From Alphaproteobacteria bacterium (GTDB taxonomy: Bacteria; Pseudomonadota; Alphaproteobacteria; Rhizobiales; Amorphaceae): a stretch of DNA of 64,000 bases. A model generated the notes under the pieces. It was not told where the DNA came from. It did not search any database and saw only the letters and a program-made list of their open reading frames with translations. Location of the stretch: contig JAUIJH010000001.1 of assembly GCA_030431335.1 (NCBI GenBank), forward strand, positions 1 to 64,000. The letters are read 5' to 3'. Shown in pieces: positions 34,579 through 43,566 of this stretch. Position 1 is the stretch's first letter. Each line of letters begins with the position of its first letter. The position numbers and the translations under genes were made by a program.

Positions 34579-35601
34579 CTACCGCCGCCCCTTGGGCGGC
34601 GCGCCGACCGAGCCGTGCAGTTCGACGTGGGCGCTCAGCACCACGTCCTGCGGCGGCACCGTGCTGCCGCCGATCCGCTCGATGAGGATGCGCCAGGCGG
34701 CACGGGCGATGTCGCGCACGGGGTGGCGCACCACCGAAAGGCGCGGCTCCATGATATCGGCCCACTCCGGCTCGTCGAAGGCCAGCAGCGACACGTCCTG
34801 CGGAAAGGCGATGCCGTGCTGGCGGAAGGCGCGCACCGTCCACAGCGCGATGAGGCTGTTGCTCGCGATCAGCGCCGTCGGCGCGCCGCGGCCGGTGACG
34901 AGCTTCGCCACCGCCGCCACGTAGGCCGCCTCGTCGTCGCCCGATTCGCGCACGATCGCCGTCGTTCGCGCCACCCGCCCCATCACCGCCTCGAACGCCT
35001 CGATGCGCTGGCGCGTCACGATCAGTTGCGGCCGCCGCGCGATATAGGCGATGCGCCGGTGGCCGCGCGCCAGCAGCGCCTCGGTGGCCTCGGCCATCGC
35101 GGCGCGGTTGTCGAAGGTCACCTGGTCGAACCCGCCGGGGGCATAGGGCCGGTCGACGATCACCGCCGGCACGCCGGCCGCCTGCGTCGCCGCCAGCGCC
35201 TCCGCCGGATCGAAGCTCGGCACGATGATCACCCCCGCCACGCGATGCGCCAGCAGCGCGCGCACCCGTGTCGCCTCCGTGCCCGACTGATACTGGCTGA
35301 ACACCTGCATCACCTGGTACTGCTGCTCGGCCGCATCCTCGATGAAGGCATCCAGCAACGCGCCCAGATAGGCGCCGGCCGTATGCGGCAGGCACAGCCC
35401 GATCACCCGGCTCGTCTGCGTCCTGAGGCTCTTGGCCACCACGTCCGGCACGTAGCCGAGCGCGTCCACCGCCTGCAGCACGCGCTCGCGCCGCGCATCG
35501 CTGACGACGCGCGTCGCATTGAGGACGTTGGACACGGTGCCGACCGAGACACCGGCGTGCCGGGCCACGTCCAGGAGCGTTGGCTTGGCGATGGGACGCA
35601 T
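34579..35601 (-). CDS. LacI-family transcriptional regulator (LacI-2)
   Basis: 340 residues. The helix-turn-helix is TLLDVARHAGVSVGTVSNVLN, followed by a hinge and the ligand core with VIGLCLPHTAGAYLG, GHRRIAYIARRP and FPQDVSLLAFDEPE. I start at MRPIAKP, where AAAGGAAA sits 8 nt upstream; MAERKS six codons earlier is possible. It is divergent from the MR-family dehydratase and ABC importer and presumably regulates them. It converges with the 2-hydroxyacid dehydrogenase 18 nt away. Confidence 0.92.
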   Translation of the reverse strand: MRPIAKPTLLDVARHAGVSVGTVSNVLNATRVVSDARRERVLQAVDALGYVPDVVAKSLRTQTSRVIGLCLPHTAGAYLGALLDAFIEDAAEQQYQVMQVFSQYQSGTEATRVRALLAHRVAGVIIVPSFDPAEALAATQAAGVPAVIVDRPYAPGGFDQVTFDNRAAMAEATEALLARGHRRIAYIARRPQLIVTRQRIEAFEAVMGRVARTTAIVRESGDDEAAYVAAVAKLVTGRGAPTALIASNSLIALWTVRAFRQHGIAFPQDVSLLAFDEPEWADIMEPRLSVVRHPVRDIARAAWRILIERIGGSTVPPQDVVLSAHVELHGSVGAPPKGRR

Positions 35602-35626
35602 CGATTTCCTTTCGGCCATCGGGCGA

Positions 35627-35655
35627 TTGACAGCAATCGATGCTAGCCGTTTAAT
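35627..35655 (+). promoter_or_regulatory. Sigma-70-like promoter with overlapping operator-like sequence
   Basis: A perfect TTGACA (35627-35632), a 17-nt spacer and TTTAAT (35650-35655, five of six) face the MR dehydratase gene. The sequence CCGTTTAATCGTTTCAAA over the -10 carries two CGTTT units and a half-palindromic AACG centre, a plausible LacI-2 site. Confidence 0.65.
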
Positions 35656-35721
35656 CGTTTCAAATTCCACCCGCCCACGGCATCGACCTCTCGAGGACAG
35701 CGGCCTCCCGGCCCCGGCACC

Positions 35722-36855
35722 ATGAAGATCACCAAAATTGAGACGTTTAAATTCTGGGTCGACTGGTCGAACTGGATGTTCGTCCGCGTCGAGACGGACG
35801 AGGGCATCTCGGGCTGGGGGGAAGCCTCTCTGCACGGCGCGCTGGAGGCGGTGGAAACGGCCATCCACGAGCTGTCGCCCCACCTCGTCGGCGAGGATCC
35901 GGCCGGGCCGGAACGCCACTGGCACCGCCTCTACAATGCCTGGCGCTGGCGCGGCGGCGCCACGATGATGACGGCGCTCGCCGCCCTCGACATCGCGCTG
36001 TGGGACATCGAGGGCAAACGCCTCGGCGTCCCGGTCTGGCGCCTGCTCGGCGGCGCGCACCGCACCCGCCTGCCCGTCTATGCCAGCCACTGGATGTGGG
36101 GCCACATGGACCTCGACACGGTGCGCGAACGGGCGGCCGAAGCGGTCGCGCGCGGCTTCAAGGGCTTCAAGTGCATGCCCTTCCGCTTCGAGGAGCTGCG
36201 CCGCAACGAGGCGAGCGAGATCGCCCGCGCCGGCGACTTTCTCGCCGCCGCGCGCGAGGGCGCCGGCCCCGACACCGAGATCTACGTGGAGTGCAGCGAG
36301 TTCCTGTCGCCGCGCACCGCGCCGATGCTGGACCGCGCCCTCGCCCCCTCCCGCCCCGCGTGGCTCGAGGAGCCGATTCCCTTCGAGAACGCCAAGGCGA
36401 TGGCGCGCCTCGCCCGCGAGGTCGAGACCCCCATCGCCACCGGCGAGCGGCTGCTGTCGCGCTACGAGTTCCGCGAGCTTTTGGAACAAGGCGGGGCCAA
36501 GATCGTGCAGCCGGACCTGATGCACGCGGGCGGCATCACAGAATGCCGCCGCATCGCCGCGCTGGCGGACACCTATTACGTGCCGGTCGCGCCGCACAAT
36601 CCGGGCGGCCCCATCTGCACCGCGGCCGCAATGCACCTCGCCGCCTCCGTGCCCAATTTCCTCGTCCTGGAGCAGATGGAGCCGCAGCGGGCGATCCGCG
36701 ACGCCGCCAGCACCGTACCGATCCGCTTCGAGGACGGGCACTTCCTCCTGCCGGAGGGACCCGGGCTCGGCATCGAGCCGAACCTCGAGGCGCTCGCCGC
36801 CCACGCCTTCCAACCACAGCCCCGGAATGAACGAACCGGGGCGATCTATCGCTAG
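35722..36855 (+). CDS. Mandelate racemase/muconate lactonizing enzyme-family dehydratase
   Basis: 377 residues of the enolase superfamily with the capping domain (WGEASLHGALEAVE, ALAALDIALWDIEGK) and a beta-barrel. Likely metal ligands are Glu in YVECSEF, Glu in WLEEPIPFEN and Glu in ATGERLLSRYEF. A barrel-end His is in VAPHNPGGP, as in galactonate/mannonate dehydratases; the Lys strand is GFKGFKCMPF. It most likely dehydrates an aldonate to a 2-keto-3-deoxy acid. It is first in an operon with an ABC sugar importer 9 nt downstream and is divergent from LacI-2. The exact sugar acid is not readable. Confidence 0.88.
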   Translation: MKITKIETFKFWVDWSNWMFVRVETDEGISGWGEASLHGALEAVETAIHELSPHLVGEDPAGPERHWHRLYNAWRWRGGATMMTALAALDIALWDIEGKRLGVPVWRLLGGAHRTRLPVYASHWMWGHMDLDTVRERAAEAVARGFKGFKCMPFRFEELRRNEASEIARAGDFLAAAREGAGPDTEIYVECSEFLSPRTAPMLDRALAPSRPAWLEEPIPFENAKAMARLAREVETPIATGERLLSRYEFRELLEQGGAKIVQPDLMHAGGITECRRIAALADTYYVPVAPHNPGGPICTAAAMHLAASVPNFLVLEQMEPQRAIRDAASTVPIRFEDGHFLLPEGPGLGIEPNLEALAAHAFQPQPRNERTGAIYR

Positions 36856-36864
36856 GGAGAGAAC

Positions 36865-38133
36865 ATGATCAAATCGCTGAAGCGCGCCGCGAGCCTCGGT
36901 TCGATGGCCGCCATCCTCGCCGCCGCCCCCGCGCTCGCCGAGCCGGTGACCATCGAGTGGCAGAACATCAACCTCACCGAAAGCCAGTACGAGCCGGTGT
37001 GGAAACACATGGTCGCCGATTTCGAGGCCGCCTACCCCGACATCAAGATCAAGCCGGTTCTCGTCGCCCGCAAGGACCACTGGACCAAGTTCGTCACCGC
37101 CGCGCAGGCGGGCGAGGCGCCCTGCGTCGTCACCACCGACATCGCGCCCGCCGCCTACAACGGCTACATCCAGTCGCTGGACGCTCTGTGGAACGCGGAA
37201 CCGGAAGAGTTCCGCAACGGCTGGAGCGAGGACATCATGCGCGGCGTCCGCTTCGACGGCGAAGTCTACGGCCTGCCCACCTATGGCGGCATCTACGCCG
37301 AGATCTACAATCGCGATCTGGTGGAGGCCGCCGGCCTCGACGCGTCCAACCCGCCCGAGACCTTCGCCGAGTACAAGACATGGGCCGAGGCTCTGTCGGG
37401 CGACGACCATTGGGCAACCGCGATCCTGGGCGGTCCGACCGACACCACCACGCGCGTGCTGCTGTCATGGATCTATGCCAACGGCGGTGAGCCCTTCGAC
37501 GAGGACATGACCGAGTCCCGTTTCGCCAAGGATCCCAAGAGCCTGGAAGCGATCAAGGCGTATCTGGGCATGGAGGCGGCCAAGCTCGCCGCGCCCGGCG
37601 CCACCACCACCAACTACCTGGAGCAGACGAACCTCTTCGCCCAACAGAAGATCGCCACCATGCGCAACGCCTTCTGGGGCATCGCCAAGGTGGTGGGCGA
37701 CAATCCGGACCTCGAAGGCAAGCTCTTCGTGGCGATGCCGCCGCACGGCGAGGGCGCCGCGCCCGCCACCGTCGCGCGCCAGGGCTCCGTCGCGATCTCG
37801 GCCAACTGCGAGCATCCCGAGGAAGCCTGGGAGTTCATCAAGTTCGACGCGCAGGCCAAATACGCCATCGAGCGCGCCCTCAAGGCCAACTTCATGCCGC
37901 TGCGTAACGACCTCGCCGACGCGCCCGAGGTGGCGGGCGACGAGATGCTGTCGAAGTTCCTCACCATCGGCCAGAGCGCCATCGCCTACCCGCCCTCGCA
38001 TCCCTATTGGGAGGACATCTCCTCGGGTGACATCGTGGAAGCCGTCCAGGCGGCGCTGCTCGATCCGGAGCGCACCGAGGAAATCTTCACGGCGCTCGAC
38101 GAAAAGCTGACCGAAAAGCTCAACGACATCTGA
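36865..38133 (+). CDS. ABC transporter sugar-binding protein (family 1)
   Basis: 422 residues with a Sec signal peptide cleaved near APALA|EPVTIEW. It is a periplasmic family-1 solute-binding protein for sugars or oligosaccharides. Typical features are EPVWKHMVADFEAAYPDIKIK, GEVYGLPTYGGIYAEIYNRD and the Gln/Asn/Trp-rich binding cleft. A TAGGGAGAG ribosome site lies 9 nt before the ATG. It is followed at 8 nt by the first permease gene. The substrate is probably linked to the dehydratase upstream. Confidence 0.92.
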   Translation: MIKSLKRAASLGSMAAILAAAPALAEPVTIEWQNINLTESQYEPVWKHMVADFEAAYPDIKIKPVLVARKDHWTKFVTAAQAGEAPCVVTTDIAPAAYNGYIQSLDALWNAEPEEFRNGWSEDIMRGVRFDGEVYGLPTYGGIYAEIYNRDLVEAAGLDASNPPETFAEYKTWAEALSGDDHWATAILGGPTDTTTRVLLSWIYANGGEPFDEDMTESRFAKDPKSLEAIKAYLGMEAAKLAAPGATTTNYLEQTNLFAQQKIATMRNAFWGIAKVVGDNPDLEGKLFVAMPPHGEGAAPATVARQGSVAISANCEHPEEAWEFIKFDAQAKYAIERALKANFMPLRNDLADAPEVAGDEMLSKFLTIGQSAIAYPPSHPYWEDISSGDIVEAVQAALLDPERTEEIFTALDEKLTEKLNDI

Positions 38134-38141
38134 GAGCACCG

Positions 38142-39077
38142 ATGAACCCGACGAACAGGACAGCCGCGGCGCTTCCGGCGCCGCGGTACGGACGCCGGCT
38201 CAAGTGGGCGCAGCGGCGCGCGGCGGCGGCGTTCCTCGCGCCCGCCTTCATCTTCCTCGCGTTCGTCGTGGTGTTCCCGCTCGGTCAGGCGTTCGTCACC
38301 AGCCTCTACCGCATCCGCGGGCTGCGCTCGAGCTTCGTCGGGTTCGACAACTACGTGCGCACCGTCACCGACGAGGCGTTCTGGTCCTCGCTCGGAACCT
38401 CGCTCGTCTTCACCGCCTCGTGCGTGGCGGCGCACCTTGCCATCGGCCTCGGCCTGGCGCTCCTCCTCAACCGCGTCACCGTCGCGCGCACCCTCTTCCG
38501 CATCGCGTTCCTGATGCCCTGGATCATCGCGCCCGCCATCGGCGCCACCATCTTTTTGTGGATGCTGGAGCCGCAGTTCGGCGTGATCAACTACCTGCTG
38601 CAGAGCGTGGGCGCGATCTCCGAGCCTATCGCCTGGCTCGGCCGGCCCTGGTCGGCGCTGGTCTCGGTGATCCTCGTCGACGTGTGGCGCGGCGTGCCGT
38701 TCATGATGCTCCTGATGCTGGCGGGCCTCCAGACCATCCCCATCGAGCTCTACGAGGCCGCCCGCATCGACGGGGCGACGCCCTTGCAGCAGTTCCGCTA
38801 CATCACGCTGCCCAACCTCGCCTATCTGATGATCGTCGGCACCACGCTCGACATCATCAACACCATCCGCCACTTCGACATCATCGCGGTGATGACGGGC
38901 GGCGGCCCGGTCAGCGCCACCGAGGTGCTGCCGGTGCTCCTCTACAACACCGCCTTCCGCGCCAACCGGCTCGGCGAGGCGGCCACCATCGGCATTCTGC
39001 TCCTGGGCATCGTGCTCGCCTTTTCCATCGTCTATATCCGCGCCATGCGGCTCGACCGCGACGGGGGGCGCGACTGA
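38142..39077 (+). CDS. ABC transporter permease (MalF/UgpA type)
   Basis: 311 residues with about six transmembrane segments. The cytoplasmic coupling motif is EAARIDGATPLQQFRYITLP (EAA motif). The N-terminus is basic and cytoplasmic. Its stop overlaps the next permease start (TGATG). It is an inner-membrane subunit of a sugar importer. Confidence 0.94.
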   Translation: MNPTNRTAAALPAPRYGRRLKWAQRRAAAAFLAPAFIFLAFVVVFPLGQAFVTSLYRIRGLRSSFVGFDNYVRTVTDEAFWSSLGTSLVFTASCVAAHLAIGLGLALLLNRVTVARTLFRIAFLMPWIIAPAIGATIFLWMLEPQFGVINYLLQSVGAISEPIAWLGRPWSALVSVILVDVWRGVPFMMLLMLAGLQTIPIELYEAARIDGATPLQQFRYITLPNLAYLMIVGTTLDIINTIRHFDIIAVMTGGGPVSATEVLPVLLYNTAFRANRLGEAATIGILLLGIVLAFSIVYIRAMRLDRDGGRD

Positions 39078-39910
39078 TGACGCGCAGCACCCTCCTTACC
39101 CGCACCGCGTTCTGGCTAACGCTGGCGGTGGCGCTCGTCGTCTTCCTGTTTCCCATCTACTGGATGGTCAACACCTCGCTGAAGCCCAGCGAGGAGATCT
39201 TCCTGTCCCCCCCCACCTTCTACTCGGTGAACTGGACGTTCGACGCCTATTTCGACGTTCTCGCCAACCGCCCGCTGTTCCGATACCTGATCAACAGCTT
39301 CATCGTCGCCACCGGAACCACCATCGTCGCGGTGAGCCTGTCGGCACTCACCGCCTACGGCTTCACCCGCTTCAAGATCCGTTTCGCGACGGCCTTCATC
39401 GTCTTCCTCATCTTCACCAAGATGCTGCCGGAGACGCTGCTGATCATCCCTTATTTCCAGCTCATGTCGAAGCTGGGGCTGATCAACACCTACCTGTCGC
39501 TGATCCTCGCCTATTCTTCGTTTGCGCTCCCCTTCGCGGCCTGGATCCTGATCGGCTTCTTCCGCTCGATCCCGACCGAGCTCGACGAGGCGGCGATGAT
39601 CGACGGCGCCTCGCGGCTCGACATCTTCCTCAAGGTGGTGTTGCCGCTCGCCCGGCCGGGGCTGGTGGCGGTGGCGATGTTCACCTTCCTCCTCGCCTGG
39701 AACGCCTACGTCTTCGCCCTGGTGCTGACGACGGATGCGGACATGTTCGTCATCTCCGTCGGCGTCGCCAATCTGGTGGGCGAATACCAGGTGGAGTGGA
39801 ATGAGTTGATGGCCGCCGCCCTCGTGGGCGCAGCGCCGGTGCTGGTCATCTTCTCCATCCTCAACCGGCATCTGGTGGAGGCGATCACGGCGGGCGCGCT
39901 CAAGGGATGA
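39077..39910 (+). CDS. ABC transporter permease (MalG/UgpE type)
   Basis: 277 residues with six hydrophobic segments. It opens with a TM followed by FPIYWMVNTSLKPSEEIF, and the EAA motif is DEAAMIDGASRLDIFLKVV. The operon stops here with no ATP-binding subunit; the next gene, 114 nt away, is an aldolase. The only MalK-type ATPase in the window is at 54.4 kb in the other ABC operon. Confidence 0.94.
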   Translation: MTRSTLLTRTAFWLTLAVALVVFLFPIYWMVNTSLKPSEEIFLSPPTFYSVNWTFDAYFDVLANRPLFRYLINSFIVATGTTIVAVSLSALTAYGFTRFKIRFATAFIVFLIFTKMLPETLLIIPYFQLMSKLGLINTYLSLILAYSSFALPFAAWILIGFFRSIPTELDEAAMIDGASRLDIFLKVVLPLARPGLVAVAMFTFLLAWNAYVFALVLTTDADMFVISVGVANLVGEYQVEWNELMAAALVGAAPVLVIFSILNRHLVEAITAGALKG

Positions 39911-40024
39911 GCCGCCCATAGCGACGAACGGCGACGCGTGTGCAGCCAACCGGTTGATTTCGCGTTGCCCGCGGGCGCATTAAACTGCCCCATGAGGCGC
40001 GCGACGCGCCGGACGGGACCCGCC

Positions 40025-41065
40025 ATGCCGATCGATCTTCGCTCCGATACCGTGACCAAGCCCGACGCGGCGATGCGCCAAGCCATGGCCGACGCCGAGG
40101 TCGGCGACGATCAGTATGGCGAGGACCCCACCGTCATCGCCCTGCAGGAGGAGGCGGCGACCCTCCTCGGCAAGGAAGCGGGCCTGTTCCTGCCGTCGGG
40201 GACGATGGCCAATCAGGTCGCGCTACGCGTCCTCACCCGGCATGGCGACGATGTGGTGGTGGGCTGGGAAAGCCACATCGTGTTCCACGAGACCGGCGCC
40301 TCGGCGGCCATTAGCGGGGTGCAGTTCACCGAGGTGGGGCGCGGCCCCTTCGGCGCCGACGAACTGCGTGCGGCCATCAAGCCGCGCGGCCACGTGATCT
40401 ATCCGCCGACGACGCTGGTGGTGGTGGAGAACACGCACAACCGCTCCGGCGGCCGGCTCTTCACCCGCGCCATGTCGGAGGAGATCGGCGCGGCCGCGCG
40501 CGCGGCGGGCCTCGCGTCCTATCTCGACGGGGCGCGCATCTTCAACGCGGCCGTCGCGCTGGGGGAAACGGAGGCGGCGCTGTCGGCCCCGTTCGATCTC
40601 GTCGGCATTTCGCTGTCCAAGGGGCTCGGCGCGCCGGTGGGCTCGGTGCTGGCCGGCAGCCGCGAACACATCGACACCGCGCGCCGCTACCGCCGCATGC
40701 TCGGCGGCGCGATGCGCCAGAGCGGCGTGATCGCCGCCGCGGGCCGCGTGGCGCTGCGCAACAACCGCGCCCGCCTCGGCGAGGACCACGCCAATGCCAA
40801 GCTGATCGCGACCCGTCTTGCCGGCGCCAAAGGCGCGATCATCGACCCGGCCGACGTGGTCACCAACCTCGTCGTCGCCAGGCTGGCCGACGGCATCAGC
40901 GCCTACGAGGTGACCGACGCGTGCCGCCGCGAGGGGGTGCTGTTGTTCCCCTTCTCGCAAAGCATCCTGCGCCTCGCGACCCACCTCGAGGTGGACGAGG
41001 CCGCCTGCCGCCGCGCCGCCGACATCATCGCCAAGGTGATCGAGACCGCAAAATCGACGGCCTGA
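40025..41065 (+). CDS. ltaA: Low-specificity L-threonine aldolase
   Basis: 346 residues, PLP-dependent fold type I. It opens [20 protein letters not shown] and continues [12 protein letters not shown], the family hallmark. The PLP lysine is in [16 protein letters not shown]. It cleaves L-threonine (or allo-threonine) to glycine and acetaldehyde. The ORF-track start 29 codons earlier lacks conservation; MPIDLRSD is the usual N-terminus. It follows the ABC operon by 114 nt and is separated from the opposite-strand M24 gene by a hairpin-rich gap. Confidence 0.93.
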   Translation: MPIDLRSDTVTKPDAAMRQAMADAEVGDDQYGEDPTVIALQEEAATLLGKEAGLFLPSGTMANQVALRVLTRHGDDVVVGWESHIVFHETGASAAISGVQFTEVGRGPFGADELRAAIKPRGHVIYPPTTLVVVENTHNRSGGRLFTRAMSEEIGAAARAAGLASYLDGARIFNAAVALGETEAALSAPFDLVGISLSKGLGAPVGSVLAGSREHIDTARRYRRMLGGAMRQSGVIAAAGRVALRNNRARLGEDHANAKLIATRLAGAKGAIIDPADVVTNLVVARLADGISAYEVTDACRREGVLLFPFSQSILRLATHLEVDEAACRRAADIIAKVIETAKSTA

Positions 41066-41085
41066 CGCCCCTGGGACGCAAAAAA

Positions 41086-41186
41086 GGGCCGCGGCCGTGT
41101 CAATGGGCCGCCCGGAGCCACGCGCAGCGAAGCGAGCATGGCGAGGACGGGGGCATCGCCCGAACCCATTGACACGGCCGCGGCCC
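41086..41186 (-). terminator. 22-bp perfect inverted repeat with T run (terminator for the minus-strand M24/dctP unit)
   Basis: The arms GGGCCGCGGCCGTGTCAATG.. (41086-41107) and its exact complement (41165-41186) are 22 bp each with a 57-nt loop. On the minus strand the second arm is followed at once by TTTTTT (complement of 41080-41085). It lies past the stop of the M24 gene. The plus-strand threonine aldolase has no T run after its side. Confidence 0.55.
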
Positions 41187-41271
41187 GGCGAACCCTCGAT
41201 CGGGGTTTCAAGTCAAAGGCCCGCAGGGCCTCTGATCTTGGAACCCTGCCCGCTGGCGAAGCGGAGGGAGC

Positions 41272-41292
41272 GCGAGGGGGGAAACCCCTCGC
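41272..41292. other. Stem-loop in the 290-nt aldolase/M24 gap
   Basis: GCGAGGGG and CCCCTCGC form an 8-bp perfect stem with a GGAAA loop. A second, smaller stem, AGGCCCGCAGGGCCT, lies at about 41217-41231. No protein-coding signal is seen in the gap 41066-41355; it is a cluster of hairpins between convergent genes. Confidence 0.5.
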
Positions 41293-41355
41293 CTTGCTGA
41301 CCAAACAATGCCGGCGCGCAGCGCCGACCTTGCCTTCCGGTCGCCGCTCGAGAGC

Positions 41356-42516
41356 TCAGAGCGGCACCACCAGCTCGCGCGGGCAGTCCTTCGTCCAGCA
41401 TTCGACGCCGCTGTCGGTCACGAGGAAGGTCTCCTCGGTGTGGTGGCGGCAACCGTCGTGATAGTAGCTGTACTCGATGCAGTAGACCGTGTTGGGCTCC
41501 AGCACCGTCTTGTTGACGTGGTTGAGGCGCGGCTGCTCGTGCGAGCCGAGGCCCAGCCCATGGCCGAGGAACTCGCGCGGGAAATTCGGCAGGTGCTTGG
41601 AGATCATCTCGTAGCCCTTGTCGAAGATCTCGCCGCCGGTCATCCCCGGCCGCATGCTCATGCCGAGCTCCATCTGCACGTCGTTGAGCCAGCGCCAGAT
41701 GTCCTTGTGCCGGTCGGTCGCCTCGCCGGCGAAGTAGGAGCGCACGAAGTCGGCGCCGTAGCCGAGGCAGAACGCGCCCATGTCGACCTTCACGAAGTCG
41801 CCGCGCTTGATGGTGTGGCCGACCGGGAACGGCGCGTGCGCGGCGTAGGACGTCTTCGGCCCGCAGCCCACGTTGATGAACTTGAAGCCGTCGGCGCCGT
41901 TTTCGATCATCGTCATGGTGGCGGCGCGGTAGAGGTCGTGGTCGGTGTTGCCTTCCTTGATCGCTGCGCGGAAGGCGGCGTGCGCCTTGACGGTGATCTC
42001 GGTGGCGGTCTTCAGCCGGCGGATCTCCTCCGGCGTCTTCACCATGCGCACCAGCTCCATCATCACCGAGATGTCGACGAGGCGGTTGCCTTCGAGCAGG
42101 TTGTCGAGTTCGCGCTTGAAGCCGGCCGGCAGCGAATCGCCCTCCGTGCCCACCGTCATGTTCTTGACGCCGCGCTCCTCCAGCACCGCCTTCGCCGCCT
42201 GGAAGAAGTCGTCATAGAAGTGGGTGTCGATGTCGGTAAAGAACTCGGCCATCGCGTAGGCCCGAACGTCCTCGATCCAGGTGTTGTCCATCGCGAGATG
42301 AAGATCCACCGCCGGCACGATGAAGGCCGGCTTGATCGCCGGATCGAGGAAGTAGAACACCGTGAACGGGCGGTAGGCGAGATGGCCGCCGTTGTTGAAG
42401 AACTCCGAGACGTACTTGGAGTTGTCCGGGCCACGGACGATGAGGCAGTCGACCCCCTCGCGCTCCATGGCGGCGCGCAGGCGGGGTTCGTTGAAGAAGC
42501 TGGGTTGCCGGCTCAT
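41356..42516 (-). CDS. M24-family metallopeptidase-fold enzyme (Xaa-Pro peptidase/creatinase-like)
   Basis: 386 residues with an N-terminal creatinase-type domain and a C-terminal pita-bread domain. All five metal ligands are visible: Asp in VKVDMGAF, Asp in GYGADFVRS, His in LGHGLGLGSHEQP, Glu in YCIEYSYY and Glu in HHTEETFLV. The family includes Xaa-Pro aminopeptidase, creatinase, ectoine hydrolase and a DMSP lyase. Being last in an operon with a TRAP binding protein favours hydrolysis of an imported small amide or proline-like compound over general peptide turnover. The specific substrate is open. Confidence 0.87.
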   Translation of the reverse strand: MSRQPSFFNEPRLRAAMEREGVDCLIVRGPDNSKYVSEFFNNGGHLAYRPFTVFYFLDPAIKPAFIVPAVDLHLAMDNTWIEDVRAYAMAEFFTDIDTHFYDDFFQAAKAVLEERGVKNMTVGTEGDSLPAGFKRELDNLLEGNRLVDISVMMELVRMVKTPEEIRRLKTATEITVKAHAAFRAAIKEGNTDHDLYRAATMTMIENGADGFKFINVGCGPKTSYAAHAPFPVGHTIKRGDFVKVDMGAFCLGYGADFVRSYFAGEATDRHKDIWRWLNDVQMELGMSMRPGMTGGEIFDKGYEMISKHLPNFPREFLGHGLGLGSHEQPRLNHVNKTVLEPNTVYCIEYSYYHDGCRHHTEETFLVTDSGVECWTKDCPRELVVPL

Positions 42517-42588
42517 TGACGGATCCTCTGGAGAAATGGAAAGGGCGCAGACGACCGTCTGCGCCCGCTTGTCAGGCGGTGCGCCCGC

Positions 42589-43566
42589 TCAGTTGGTGGC
42601 CTGCGTCGCCTCGATGGCGCGCTGCATCAGCTCCGGACCGACCTTCTGGCCGACCTCGTCCCACAGCGGCTTCACCGCCTCGCGGAAGCTCGCCGCGTCG
42701 ATGGTGTTGACCTCGGAGGTCTTCTCCATTTCCGACAGGTACTTGGCGTCGAGCTCGGCGCCGCGCACGAAGGAGTACTCGGCCGCCGCGACGGCCGCTT
42801 CCTCGATGGCGGTCTGGATCTCCTCGGACCACTGCGACCAGTAGATCGGGCTCGCCATGATGGTGCAGGGGGTGAAGAGGTAGTTGGCGATGGTCACGTA
42901 CTTCTGCACTTCGTGGAACTTGGCGCCGTAGATGGAGGGCAGCGGGTTCTCCTGGCCGTCCACCACGCCCTGGCGCAGCGCCGCGTAGGTCTCGCCAAAG
43001 GCGATCGGCGTGGGGTTGGCGCCGAGCGATTGGTAGATGGTGCGGCGGAAGGGCGAGTTGGGGATGCGGATCTTGAGGCCCTTGATGTCGTCGACCGTGT
43101 TGATCGGGCGCACCGAGTTGGTGATCTGGCGGAAGCCGAGCTCGGTGAGGGCGAGGCCCTTGATGCCCTTGTCGGTCAGGTTCGCGAGGATCTCCTCGCC
43201 GATCGGCCCCATCGCGATGGCCTTGGCGCTCTCGCGGTCGGTGATCAGGAACGGCGCCTCGAACAGGCCGAGCGTCGGCTCGATCGACTGGACGGGGGTG
43301 CAGGCGATGGTCATCTCGTGGGTGCCGAGCTTCAGCCCGTTCATCACGTCGATGTCCTTGCCGAGCTGGCCACCGGTGATGAGCTGGAAGTCGACCGCGC
43401 CGTCGGAGCGCGCCTCCACCTCTTCCTCGAATTTCTTCATGATGTCGTAGACGAGGGAGCCTTCGGTGGCTTCCACGCCCGCCTTGATCACGGTCTGGGC
43501 GCCGGCGGCGCCTGGTGCGAGGGCCAGCGCAACGGCTGCGGCGGCGAGAGCGACGCGTACGGTCAT
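42589..43566 (-). CDS. dctP: TRAP transporter substrate-binding protein DctP (system 3)
   Basis: 325 residues with a Sec signal peptide ending near GAAGAQ|TVIK. DctP fold with LKIRIPNSPFRRTIYQSLG and DGQENPLPS. Its start overlaps the stop of the GntR gene by 4 nt. Its permease partner is probably the dctQM pair at 45.7-47.5 kb on the other strand, since no permease is near on this side. The 72-nt gap before the M24 gene holds the complementary pair GCGCAGACG / CGTCTGCGC, a short hairpin. Confidence 0.92.
   Translation of the reverse strand: MTVRVALAAAAVALALAPGAAGAQTVIKAGVEATEGSLVYDIMKKFEEEVEARSDGAVDFQLITGGQLGKDIDVMNGLKLGTHEMTIACTPVQSIEPTLGLFEAPFLITDRESAKAIAMGPIGEEILANLTDKGIKGLALTELGFRQITNSVRPINTVDDIKGLKIRIPNSPFRRTIYQSLGANPTPIAFGETYAALRQGVVDGQENPLPSIYGAKFHEVQKYVTIANYLFTPCTIMASPIYWSQWSEEIQTAIEEAAVAAAEYSFVRGAELDAKYLSEMEKTSEVNTIDAASFREAVKPLWDEVGQKVGPELMQRAIEATQATN

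Noticed and set aside
34579-37410. 943-residue minus-strand ORF joining a LacI regulator to upstream sequence
   Set aside because: The LacI domain starts at 35601; the extension is antisense to the MR and ABC binding-protein genes.
41086-41186. Insertion-sequence or MITE ends
   Set aside because: No flanking target-site duplication, no transposase relic, and a T run placed for termination of the minus-strand unit.
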